DNA of 63,013 nt from Prevotella sp. HJM029 (GCF_000599605.1 NZ_AZHT01000064.1:1-63013), one strand, 5' to 3'. Shown: positions 55,159-63,009, numbered from the stretch's first letter. The notes: generated by a model not told the origin, from the letters alone. Made by a program: numbers and translations.

Positions 55159-56268
55159 CTATTTTTTGATGACATTGAGCACCCTCTCCACATCATCATC
55201 CGTCAAAGCATGATGCATGGGTAAACAAATTACTGTGTCAGCCATCTTATGCGCATTAGGAAGATTTTCCGGACGAGCACTTTCTAAACCACGATAGGTA
55301 GAAAATTCACTAATCAGCGGGTAAAAGTATCGCCGCCCCAAGATGCCTTGTTCCTTTAATTTGAAATAAAGTTCATCTCGAGTCATTCCATATTTCATTG
55401 CATCAACAAAAATAGGGAAATAACTATAATTATGCCTTACACCAGGCATATCCTCCCAGTAGGATAGCCCTTCTATATCTTTTAAAGCTGCTCGATAGAC
55501 CTTTGCAACACGTTGCCGAGCATTAATGGCCGCATCAACTTGTTTAAGATTGAGTAAACCATAAGCCGCTCTCACTTCATCCATTTTACTATTAATGCCA
55601 GGACCTATTACTTCGGTTTCACTTGCAAAGCCAAAATTCTTCAAATAGTCTATCCTCTGTTTCGTTTTAGCATCATGCATAATCATTGCTCCACCCTCTA
55701 TTGTATTATAAACTTTAGTAGCATGGAAGCTAAGGGTACTCATATCTCCAGCCTCAAGGATGCTCTTCCCATTCACCTCTACCCCAAAAGCATGTGCCGC
55801 ATCATAAATAACTTTTAAACCATATTTATCAGCAATGGCTTGGATTGCTGCAGTATCACAAGGTTTTCCATAAACATGGACTGGCAAAATTGCAGTTGTA
55901 CGGGGCGTGATTGCAGCCTCTATTTTCTCAGGATCAATATTTCCCGTAGACAAATCCACATCCACAAACACTGGCTTAATACCATTCCACCATAAAGCAT
56001 GTGTCGTTGCCACAAAACTATAAGGTGTAGTTATAACCTCGCCGGTGATACGTAATGCCTGTAAAGCCGTAAGCAACGGCAGCGTACCATTAGTAAACAA
56101 ACTCACATAAGGCACCTTTAGATATTCTGCCAATGCCAACTCCAACTGCGCATGCAGTACTCCATTATTAGTAATCCATTTCCGTTGCCAAATCTCTTGT
56201 AATGATTTGGTGAACTCCTCTAAATCAGGCAATAAGGGAGAAGTTACGGTTATATTTTTCTTATCCAT
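55159..56268 (-). CDS. DegT/DnrJ family sugar aminotransferase (VioA/FdtB-like)
   Basis: 369 residues. PLP Lys185 in FHATKVYNT, Asp156 in YDAAHAFG. The N-terminus with LPDLEEFTKSLQEIW and KWITNNG resembles VioA (dTDP-4-keto-6-deoxyglucose to dTDP-viosamine) and FdtB (3-amino sugar). With the VioB-like gene behind it, VioA is the better fit, but position of amination is not certain. It overlaps the acyltransferase gene by 8 bases. No 4,6-dehydratase gene lies in the window. Confidence 0.9.
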   Translation of the reverse strand: MDKKNITVTSPLLPDLEEFTKSLQEIWQRKWITNNGVLHAQLELALAEYLKVPYVSLFTNGTLPLLTALQALRITGEVITTPYSFVATTHALWWNGIKPVFVDVDLSTGNIDPEKIEAAITPRTTAILPVHVYGKPCDTAAIQAIADKYGLKVIYDAAHAFGVEVNGKSILEAGDMSTLSFHATKVYNTIEGGAMIMHDAKTKQRIDYLKNFGFASETEVIGPGINSKMDEVRAAYGLLNLKQVDAAINARQRVAKVYRAALKDIEGLSYWEDMPGVRHNYSYFPIFVDAMKYGMTRDELYFKLKEQGILGRRYFYPLISEFSTYRGLESARPENLPNAHKMADTVICLPMHHALTDDDVERVLNVIKK

Positions 56269-57370
56269 TAATTCTGAATTGATTTGCTAACCAGCAATAA
56301 TGCCGGTTTTTTTGAATAAAAGAAACTAATTTATCAAGATATACATTTTCTATTAAGCGAATACGAGCATAATCTATCATCACACAAACACAAAATACGA
56401 CTATTGGAACAAGAACCACTTGCCAATAAATAGCAGATGTATGATATATTTCTACATTACGGAAAACATCATGCCAAAGAAATGTACGCATAGTATCAGA
56501 GTGCGCATGTATTAACAATACGCCAAAAGAACAAGCAGCAATTGTATTAATGCTCTTATTCTGCGGTACATGCAAATTTTTAAAAAACATAAAACTTGAT
56601 AGACTCACTAAAAAAGCTAATACTCTATTCGATTCTGTTACAAAAAACGTCGTATGTTCCCATGTCACTTCGCGTCCTCTTATCATTTGGAACCACAATA
56701 AGAATAATACACTCAAGACACTTAGCAATATCAAAATGACGGTAGCCCCCCCCCAGAAGGTTACACTTTGTTCACGGAATATGCCATAAAAGCGGATATA
56801 AGCTATTACCACATACAATACGCTGAACCATGTTATATAATTAAATGCAACATGAATAACCGGATTCGTTCCTATGACAGTATAGATACCTATTCCCAAA
56901 CAACCTAAAAATAGATGCTGTTGCTTAGAGATTCCTTGTAACAAGCGATTGAGAAAAGGAATAAACAAATAAAAAAGCAGGAAACAACTTACAAATCCCG
57001 TATCAACACTTTGAATCGGATTAAGAATGTTAACGATGTTCATTAAAGTTACAGGCATCTTGCCACTCAACAAGAATATGAGTCCTATCCCTAAATTATA
57101 GAATACTAATTGAAATAGCAATTTTACAAATTTGTGCAACGTAATACGCGATGTACACATAAAATACCCCGTGATAAGCACAAAACAATTAATAATTGTC
57201 TTTCCCCACATTCCCATGAGGAAAAGATATATGCTTTTAAAAGATGTAGGAGCTGCACACATTTCACTTAACAGCCCAGAATTAACCACATAGTGATGCA
57301 TCACTATCATCATCATGAGGAGAATTCTATACAACTCAATGTTTGAACTTCTGCTATTTTTTTTAACCAT
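56261..57370 (-). CDS. Acyltransferase 3 family membrane protein with G9 tract
   Basis: 369 residues, about ten membrane segments. NIELYRILLMMMIVMHHYVV carries the conserved R and catalytic-type His; LLIHAHSDTMR is near the C-terminus. A run of nine G on the coding strand (56754-56746) encodes part of TFWGGATVI, in frame in this sequence. It is the first gene of the polysaccharide operon, so a change in the run would cut off this protein and might affect translation of the next. Confidence 0.88.
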   Translation of the reverse strand: MVKKNSRSSNIELYRILLMMMIVMHHYVVNSGLLSEMCAAPTSFKSIYLFLMGMWGKTIINCFVLITGYFMCTSRITLHKFVKLLFQLVFYNLGIGLIFLLSGKMPVTLMNIVNILNPIQSVDTGFVSCFLLFYLFIPFLNRLLQGISKQQHLFLGCLGIGIYTVIGTNPVIHVAFNYITWFSVLYVVIAYIRFYGIFREQSVTFWGGATVILILLSVLSVLFLLWFQMIRGREVTWEHTTFFVTESNRVLAFLVSLSSFMFFKNLHVPQNKSINTIAACSFGVLLIHAHSDTMRTFLWHDVFRNVEIYHTSAIYWQVVLVPIVVFCVCVMIDYARIRLIENVYLDKLVSFIQKNRHYCWLANQFRING

Positions 57371-57461
57371 CCTATCTACAAAAAGAAATCTTGCGACGCT
57401 ACTACAAAGATGAACCGCATCTTATTTTTTATAAAACAAAGTCATTTATAATGCTCCTCCT

Positions 57462-57486
57462 CCTCACTGAGCTACACTCAATGAGG
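57462..57486 (-). promoter_or_regulatory. Hairpin in the operon leader
   Basis: A 10-bp stem (CCTCATTGAG with CTCAGTGAGG on the minus strand, one G-U) and a 5-base loop. It is 90 bases before the first start codon. A second perfect hairpin (ATGTATT-CTC-AATACAT, 57591-57575) lies close to the predicted transcript start. No T-run follows either. They might stabilise or regulate the leader. Confidence 0.4.
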
Positions 57487-57611
57487 AACAAATACACACA
57501 TGAACCAGCTGACCGCAGAGAGTTGAAATAATCAACAAGCAGCAGCAATACCTATTTAGACGGTAACAAAATTCATGTATTGAGAATACATATAAACTAC
57601 TTTATGGGTTG

Positions 57612-57643
57612 CAAAGATATGTGTTTCTTATGAATAATGCAAA
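57612..57643 (-). promoter_or_regulatory. Main promoter of the polysaccharide operon
   Basis: Minus strand: TTTG (57643-57640), exactly 20 bases, TATCTTTG (57619-57612). This is a full match to the Bacteroidetes -33/-7 pattern. It lies just behind the tRNA-Pro terminator and about 240 bases before the first gene. No invertible repeats flank it. Confidence 0.7.
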
Positions 57644-57690
57644 TTTAAATATGATTTTTATTCAACGTAATCTAACACATTGCATACAAC

Positions 57691-57727
57691 AAAAAAAGCG
57701 AGACAGCTTCCATGAAACTATTTCGCT
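57691..57727 (-). terminator. Terminator of tRNA-Pro
   Basis: On the minus strand AGCGAAATAG and CTGTCTCGCT pair imperfectly around a short loop, followed by seven T. It separates the tRNA from the polysaccharide operon promoter. Confidence 0.65.
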
Positions 57728-57730
57728 TCG

Positions 57731-57804
57731 TCGGGGCGACAGGATTCGAACCTGCGGCCGCCTGGTCCCAAACCAGGAGCGCTACCGGGCTGCGCTACAC
57801 CCCG
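57731..57804 (-). tRNA. tRNA-Pro (anticodon UGG)
   Basis: 74 bases on the minus strand. Acceptor CGGGGTG with CGCCCCG, anticodon stem-loop CCTGG-TTTGGGA-CCAGG, T loop TTCGAAT. No CCA is encoded. A full promoter lies upstream at 57834-57865. Confidence 0.95.
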
Positions 57805-57833
57805 CAATAAATGCGATTTTGTTTTTGCGTGTG

Positions 57834-57865
57834 CAAAGGTAGTATTTTAAATTGAAGCAACCAAA
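57834..57865 (-). promoter_or_regulatory. Promoter of tRNA-Pro
   Basis: Minus strand: TTTG (57865-57862), 20 bases, TACCTTTG (57841-57834). Confidence 0.65.
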
Positions 57866-58152
57866 GTTTTATGGCTTTTTCTATGCAATGCTATTGCCAT
57901 TTGCTAAGAAAGATTGCACGATTAAGATTCCGATTGAAGTTGTGTTGGACAATAATTGCCGCAATACGTATGGAATGTGATGAGGGAGTGAAAAGGAAAA
58001 ACTACGACTTTGATGGAGAAAATTTATGATTTTGCATAACAATATCCTTCATTTTATGCAACAATCCCTATTGTTTTCAAAATGCAACCTACAAACTTCT
58101 CACACGATAGGGGTAATCGCATGCTATTATTACTGCACACGCACAAAAAAAG

Positions 58153-58183
58153 AGCGAGACTGCAACAAATGTGCAATCTCGCT
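58153..58183 (-). terminator. Terminator of the serine palmitoyltransferase gene
   Basis: Stem AGCGAGA-TTGCA with TGCAG-TCTCGCT (one mismatch), then CTCTTTTTTTG on the minus strand, 23 bases after the stop codon. The rest of the gap 57866-58152 shows no gene. Confidence 0.75.
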
Positions 58184-58205
58184 TTTATGAATGAGAAATG
58201 AATTC

Positions 58206-59393
58206 TTACTTAATAATACCTTGCTCAACAAAGATTTTCTTGAGCGCTTTCACGCCACGATCAACTTCGTCTTTAGTGTGATTGGCCATCAATGCAAACC
58301 GCACCAAAGTGTCCTGTGGAGCACAAGCTGGTGGAATAACAGGATTTATAAATACACCTGCATCGAAAGCTAACTTCGTTACCAAGAATGTTTTTTCGAT
58401 GTCGCGCACATACAAAGGTATGATGGGGCTCTCTGTATCGCCAATCTCAAATCCTTCTTCACGGAAACGTTCTAAAGCATATTTGGTTACTTCCCAAAGA
58501 TTTTCCAAGCGTTCGGGCTCTTGCTGCAAAATGTGAAGTGCTTCCATTGCTGCAGCTGTTGCTGCAGGAGTATTCGATGCGCTGAAGATATAGGTGCGGC
58601 AAGTGTGGCGCAAATAATTAATGGTATCGGCATCACCTGCTATAAACCCACCGATAGAAGCCAAGCTCTTAGAGAATGTTCCCATGATGAGATCCACCTC
58701 ATCGGTCAGTCCAAAGTGGTCGCAAACGCCTCGTCCTTGCTTACCAAACACACCTAAGCCATGAGCCTCGTCGACCATTACCGAGCAATTATATTTCTTC
58801 TTTAATGCAACAATTTCAGGAAGTTTAGCCAAATCGCCTTCCATAGAGAATACACCATCAACAACAATCAACTTAATGGCGTCTTGTGGCAACGCTTTCA
58901 GCACGCGTTCCAAATCCTCCATATCGTTATGTTTGTAGTGCAACTGACGAGCAAACGACAAGCGACGCCCATCAACAATACTGGCATGATCGCGATCATC
59001 GCAAATGATGTAATCGCCCTTGCCTACGACTTGTGCCAATACACCCTGATTAACAGAGAAGCCAGTAGAGAAACAGAGCGTTGCATCTTTGTGCACAAAC
59101 TCAGCCAACTCTTTTTCCAACTGCACATGAATGTCCAAGGTTCCATTGAGGAAACGACTTCCAGCACAACCCGAACCATATTTGTCGAGCGCGCGTTTAG
59201 CGGCATCAATGACACGTTGGTCACCTGTTAAACCTGTATAGGCGTTAGAACCAAACATCAACACATGGTGTCCTTCCATGTCAACTTCTGTGCCTTGCTT
59301 ACTGGTGATGGCACGAAAATAAGGATATACGCCTGCCTCTATGTACTTCTGAGGCTCGCGATAATGCTTATATCTTTCTTGTAATTGTCCCAT
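58206..59393 (-). CDS. spt: Serine palmitoyltransferase
   Basis: 395 residues from ATG 59393 (MGQLQERYKHYRE); a start 18 codons upstream lacks conserved sequence. It closely follows the Bacteroides enzyme: GVYPYFRAI, FGSNAYTGLTGD, CDDRDHASIVDGRRLSFA, VDEAHGLGVFGKQGRG and the PLP Lys in GTFSKSLASIGGF. It condenses serine with a fatty acyl-thioester to give 3-ketosphinganine, the first step of sphingolipid synthesis in Bacteroidales membranes. The related alpha-oxoamine synthase KBL is less likely given the match. A -7 element TATCTTTG lies at 59444-59437. Confidence 0.93.
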   Translation of the reverse strand: MGQLQERYKHYREPQKYIEAGVYPYFRAITSKQGTEVDMEGHHVLMFGSNAYTGLTGDQRVIDAAKRALDKYGSGCAGSRFLNGTLDIHVQLEKELAEFVHKDATLCFSTGFSVNQGVLAQVVGKGDYIICDDRDHASIVDGRRLSFARQLHYKHNDMEDLERVLKALPQDAIKLIVVDGVFSMEGDLAKLPEIVALKKKYNCSVMVDEAHGLGVFGKQGRGVCDHFGLTDEVDLIMGTFSKSLASIGGFIAGDADTINYLRHTCRTYIFSASNTPAATAAAMEALHILQQEPERLENLWEVTKYALERFREEGFEIGDTESPIIPLYVRDIEKTFLVTKLAFDAGVFINPVIPPACAPQDTLVRFALMANHTKDEVDRGVKALKKIFVEQGIIK

Positions 59394-59436
59394 TTTTAAT
59401 AGGTGTAGAAAACTACGTTTTGATTTTTTTAGGCTG

Positions 59437-59444
59437 CAAAGATA
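59437..59444 (-). promoter_or_regulatory. -7 element of spt
   Basis: Minus strand TATCTTTG, 44 bases before the start codon. No clear -33 TTTG is seen. Confidence 0.5.
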
Positions 59445-59538
59445 CAAAAAACTATGAATAACGGCCTATCTTTTGGCAATAAATGTTGCAAAACAGCAAA
59501 TAATCAAAGACACACATCTTTTATAACATCGAAATATT

Positions 59539-59546
59539 TATCTTTG
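59539..59546 (+). promoter_or_regulatory. -7 element of the lipid kinase gene
   Basis: TATCTTTG followed by C, 78 bases before ATG 59624. It faces away from the spt promoter, about 95 bases off. No -33 partner is clear. Confidence 0.5.
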
Positions 59547-59623
59547 CAAAGAGATATGAATTGAATGTGCTTACAATAGATGATGCCTTCTTTTTCTCGC
59601 CTATTGTCAAAAGATAATTACCA

Positions 59624-60655
59624 ATGAACAAGAAAAAAATTGTTTTTATCATGAACCCCATCTCGGGAACCATGAGTAAAGCGGCTATCCCAAGCCTTAT
59701 AGAGAAGTATCTGAACCACGATTGCTTCGATTATGAGATTGCCAAAACGGCTTATGCTGGACACGCGGTTGAACTCGCAACGAAAGCCAAAGACGAAGGA
59801 ATAGACATCGTGGTGGCCGTTGGTGGCGATGGAACAGTGAACGAAGTGGGACGAGCACTGGCGCAGAGCAACACTGCTTTGGGCATCATCCCATGCGGGT
59901 CGGGCAATGGATTAGCACGCCACTTGATGCTACCGATGAACATAGCGAAAGCCATACAAATCATTAACGAGGCCGAAATCCACGCGCTCGACTATGGCAT
60001 CATCAACGACCACCCCTTCTTCTGCACCTGTGGAATGGGATTCGACGCTTTCATCAGTCACAAATTTGCAGAGGCTGGAAAACGAGGACCTATCACCTAT
60101 ATCGAAAATGTACTCAAAGGAGGCTTGCAATATAAGCCCGAAACCTACGAAATTCGCGATGAACATGGCACCACAAGGCTCAAAGCGTTCCTCATCTCGT
60201 GCGCAAACGCCTCACAATACGGCAACAACGCATACATCGCACCCCAAGCGTCAATGAGCGATGGATTGATGGACATTGTGGTCATGGAACCATTCAGCGC
60301 ACTCGAAGCACCACAAATCAGCATCGACATGTTCAACAAAACCTTAGATAAAAACTCCAAAATCAAAACCTTCCGCTGCAAACAGCTACACATCCACCGC
60401 AGCGCCCCAGGCTACATTCATTTCGACGGCGACCCCACACTAACCGGAGAAGATATCAACGTGGTGCTCAAAGAAAAAGGCATACGCATAGTGGTCAACG
60501 CACACGCCGACAAACGCATGCGACAGCCCAACCGATTCCAAAACATGGCCACGATGATCTTTAACGACCTCACCGACCTTAGCCGTGTCATCAACCGCAG
60601 AAGCCGACAAATTCAGGCACTCAACAAAACCATTCAGCGCAAACTCAATCTATAG
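59624..60655 (+). CDS. Diacylglycerol kinase family lipid kinase
   Basis: 343 residues. FIMNPISGTMSK, VAVGGDGTVNEVGRAL and IPCGSGNGLARHLMLP are the catalytic motifs of the DAG/sphingosine kinase family (YegS/BmrU/DgkB type). The C-terminal 55 residues are basic and extend past the usual end. Substrate is a lipid alcohol; diacylglycerol is the default. Divergence from the serine palmitoyltransferase makes a sphingoid lipid possible, but this is only inferred from position. Confidence 0.88.
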   Translation: MNKKKIVFIMNPISGTMSKAAIPSLIEKYLNHDCFDYEIAKTAYAGHAVELATKAKDEGIDIVVAVGGDGTVNEVGRALAQSNTALGIIPCGSGNGLARHLMLPMNIAKAIQIINEAEIHALDYGIINDHPFFCTCGMGFDAFISHKFAEAGKRGPITYIENVLKGGLQYKPETYEIRDEHGTTRLKAFLISCANASQYGNNAYIAPQASMSDGLMDIVVMEPFSALEAPQISIDMFNKTLDKNSKIKTFRCKQLHIHRSAPGYIHFDGDPTLTGEDINVVLKEKGIRIVVNAHADKRMRQPNRFQNMATMIFNDLTDLSRVINRRSRQIQALNKTIQRKLNL

Positions 60656-60656
60656 C

Positions 60657-61796
60657 ATGAGAACCACCCCCATCAACATCCCATCCCCACGCCAACGCCA
60701 CATCCTCCTCATTGCACTTCTCATCGGCATCACAATCATCCGCTTCAGCCACAAATTAGGCGACGCCTACACCACCAAGTTCTACCCCTTCATAGGGCGC
60801 ACGCTGACCACGCTCTCCAACCCCATCCCCTTCTCCATAGACGGCCTCTTCATTGCCCTATGCCTCGCAGGGCTCATCACCTACCCCATCTATGCCATCG
60901 CTCACCAAAAAAAGAAAAAACGCACAACGCTGCTGCACATAGCCGAATTTCTGCTCTGGATCTATGCCTGGTTCTACTGCGCATGGGGACTTAACTATGC
61001 ACAATCCAACATTTTTCAACGCATGAAAATGCCCCCAACCATTCCAAACAAAGCCACATTCCGCAACTTCGCCTATCGCTATGCCGACAGCCTAAACGCC
61101 ACATTCACCCTGAACTTTCCCCACCAAAACGAAACAATGACCCACATCCAGCAAGGCTATCAACAGCTAAACAGCACCCAAATGGGCATCAACCGTCCTT
61201 TCAACCGGCATCCGCGTCCCAAAACCATGCTCTTCTCGCCCCTCAGCAGCATGGCAGGCATAACAGGCAGCATGGGACCTTTCTTCGGCGAATTCACCAT
61301 CAACGCCGACGTCAGACCCCACAACTTCCCTGCTACATGCGCCCACGAATATGCCCACAGCCTGGGCATTGCCAACGAGGGCGAGGCCAACTTCTACAGC
61401 TACATCATCTGCACCAACGCAGCCAACAAAGCCATACGATTCAGCGGCTACTACCAGATTTTTTTCCACATGCTACAACAAGTCGACGACCTACTCGGCA
61501 CATCTGAATACCAAACTTTCCTCAACCACATCCGACCCGAAATCATCCAACTCGCAAAAAGCGACCAACACTATTGGCTGTCGCGCCGAAGCCCCATCAT
61601 CGACACCACACAACGCTTCATCTACAACCTCTACCTGCAAAGCAACCACGTCGACGGAGGCGTCAAAAGCTACTCGGCCGTGATTGCCATCATCATGGCA
61701 TGGGAAGCACAGCAACAACGCACACGCAAACACATCCTCCCAAATAACAACACGCCCTTAACCCTCAGCAACGCCACTTCCCACCGCCAGCCTTGA
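60657..61796 (+). CDS. DUF3810 family membrane protein with zinc-protease-like motif
   Basis: 379 residues from ATG 60657, 1 base after the kinase stop. Three N-terminal hydrophobic segments (about residues 14-32, 57-80 and 88-110) precede a domain with FPATCAHEYAHSLGIANEGEAN (in part: HEYAHSLG), an H-E-x-x-H zinc site with a later Glu. This is typical of DUF3810. Function is unknown; a membrane metallopeptidase is possible. The stop codon overlaps the first worn unit of a 42-bp repeat array. Confidence 0.85.
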   Translation: MRTTPINIPSPRQRHILLIALLIGITIIRFSHKLGDAYTTKFYPFIGRTLTTLSNPIPFSIDGLFIALCLAGLITYPIYAIAHQKKKKRTTLLHIAEFLLWIYAWFYCAWGLNYAQSNIFQRMKMPPTIPNKATFRNFAYRYADSLNATFTLNFPHQNETMTHIQQGYQQLNSTQMGINRPFNRHPRPKTMLFSPLSSMAGITGSMGPFFGEFTINADVRPHNFPATCAHEYAHSLGIANEGEANFYSYIICTNAANKAIRFSGYYQIFFHMLQQVDDLLGTSEYQTFLNHIRPEIIQLAKSDQHYWLSRRSPIIDTTQRFIYNLYLQSNHVDGGVKSYSAVIAIIMAWEAQQQRTRKHILPNNNTPLTLSNATSHRQP

Positions 61797-62137
61797 GATC
61801 ATATCAGCAGCAAAGGCCACGCCACCACTCTCCCACCTTATAATATCATCGGAAAAGGCATTAACTGCAATCCTTCACCTTATAATATTGTCGGCAATGG
61901 CCACGACCACAGCCTTCCTCCTTGTGACATTGTCGGGAAAAGATACTCACGGCAATTCCCCACTTTATAACATCAGCGGAAAAGATACTCACTGAAGTTT
62001 CCCACTTTGTCACTTTGTAGGAAAAGGCTACGCCACCATCCTTCCACCTTTTAATATCGGCAGAAAAGACTATGCCCACATCTTCCCTCCTTATAACATT
62101 GCCGGCAGAGGCTACGCCCACATCCTCCTCTTGAATA
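61791..62137. repeat. Array 4: about eight degenerate 42-bp repeats
   Basis: Blocks of the form CCTTATAATATnnTCGG followed by AAAAGGC or AATGGCC recur at 61836, 61878, 61920, 61963, 62005, 62047, 62089 and near 62129. Spacing is 42 or 43 and once about 41. A worn first unit starts at 61791 and covers the DUF3810 stop codon. It runs directly into array 5. Confidence 0.75.
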
Positions 62138-62771
62138 TTATCGCGAGCGAGGGCATTTTTCGCGATAACAAGATGTGGTTATCGCGGGCGAGGGCATTTT
62201 TCGCGATAACAAGCAGTGGTTATCGCGAGCGAGACCATTTTTCGCGATAACGAGATGTAGTTATCGCGAGCGAGGGCATTTTTCGCGATAACGAGCAGTG
62301 GTTATCGTGAGCGAGGGTAATTTTCGCGATAACGAGCGTTGGTTATCGTGGGCGAGGGCAATTTTCGCGATAACGAGCAGTGGTTATCGCGGGCGAGGGT
62401 AATTTTCGCGATAACAAGCACAAGTTATCGCGAGCGAGGGTATTTTTCGCGATAACGAGAGGGGGTTATCGCGGGCGAGGGTAATTTTCGCGATAACGAG
62501 AGGTGGTTATCGTGGGCGAGGGCAATTTTCGCGATAACGAGCAGTGGTTATCGCGGGCGAGGGTAATTTTCGCGATAACGAGAGGTGGTTATCGCGAGCG
62601 AGGGTAATTTTCGCGATAACGAGAGGTAGTTATCGTGGGCGAGGGTAATTTTCACGATAACGAGAGGTGGTTATCGTGAGCGAGGGTAATTTTCGCGATA
62701 ACAAGATGTGGTTATCGCGAGCGAGGGCATTTTTCGCGATAACGAGAGGTGGTTATCGCGGGCGAGGGCAA
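62138..62771. repeat. Array 5: fifteen exact 41-bp palindromic repeats
   Basis: TTATCGCG or TTATCGTG begins every 41 bases from 62138 to 62753: fifteen full units and a partial sixteenth, with no length change. Each unit is a dyad: GTTATCGCG, 13 bases with GCGAGGG, CGCGATAAC, then about 10 bases (mostly GAGAGGTG or GAGCAGTG). The units could form 9-bp hairpins. Variation is limited to a few positions. Confidence 0.92.
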
Positions 62772-62778
62772 CTCCAAG

Positions 62779-62982
62779 TCGTTTTTATGGATGGAACCAT
62801 TCGGCAAATGTCGCGCCAAAACATTCCATCCGTTTGAATATGCTGGCAATCCCTCTTTTCAAACATCCCATCCAATTGGATATATCGGTAAATGCCGCGC
62901 CAAAACATCCCATCTGTTTGGATATGTCAACGACCCCTCCGCCCAAACATCCCCCACCGATTGGCATGCTGGCAATGGATAA
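62779..62982. repeat. Array 6: five degenerate 42-bp repeats in alternating types
   Basis: Units begin at 62779, 62821, 62863, 62905 and 62947, exactly 42 apart. ACATCCCATC or ACATTCCATC opens most. Two types alternate (with TCGGTAAATGCCGCGCCAAA or with ATGCTGGCAATCC), giving an 84-bp higher-order period. One unit contains the perfect palindrome ATCCAATTGGAT. The frames open here on both strands are a result of a period divisible by 3. Confidence 0.8.
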
Positions 62983-62988
62983 AAAGAG

Positions 62989-63009
62989 AGTACAATGCCG
63001 ATGGCATAG
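62989..63009. repeat. Edge of a dispersed repeat, inverse copy of 6544-6564
   Basis: All 21 bases are the reverse complement of 6544-6564. The window ends here, so the copy probably continues. Confidence 0.75.

Noticed and set aside
23004-57370. Mobile element or prophage carrying the glycan genes
   Set aside because: No integrase, transposase or phage gene was seen. tRNA-Pro lies at one end, but no repeated piece of its 3' end was found at the other.
57371-57610. Invertible promoter of the capsule type
   Set aside because: No inverted repeat pair flanks the promoter and no recombinase gene is nearby.
62138-62771. Array 5 (and array 1) as a CRISPR array
   Set aside because: The units are tandem copies with at most about 10 semi-variable bases between dyads. 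There are no unique spacers of 25-40 bases and no cas genes.
62749-62982. Small protein made of 14-residue repeats in array 6
   Set aside because: A 42-bp period keeps frames open on both strands. There is no promoter or conserved start, and the sense frame begins inside array 5.
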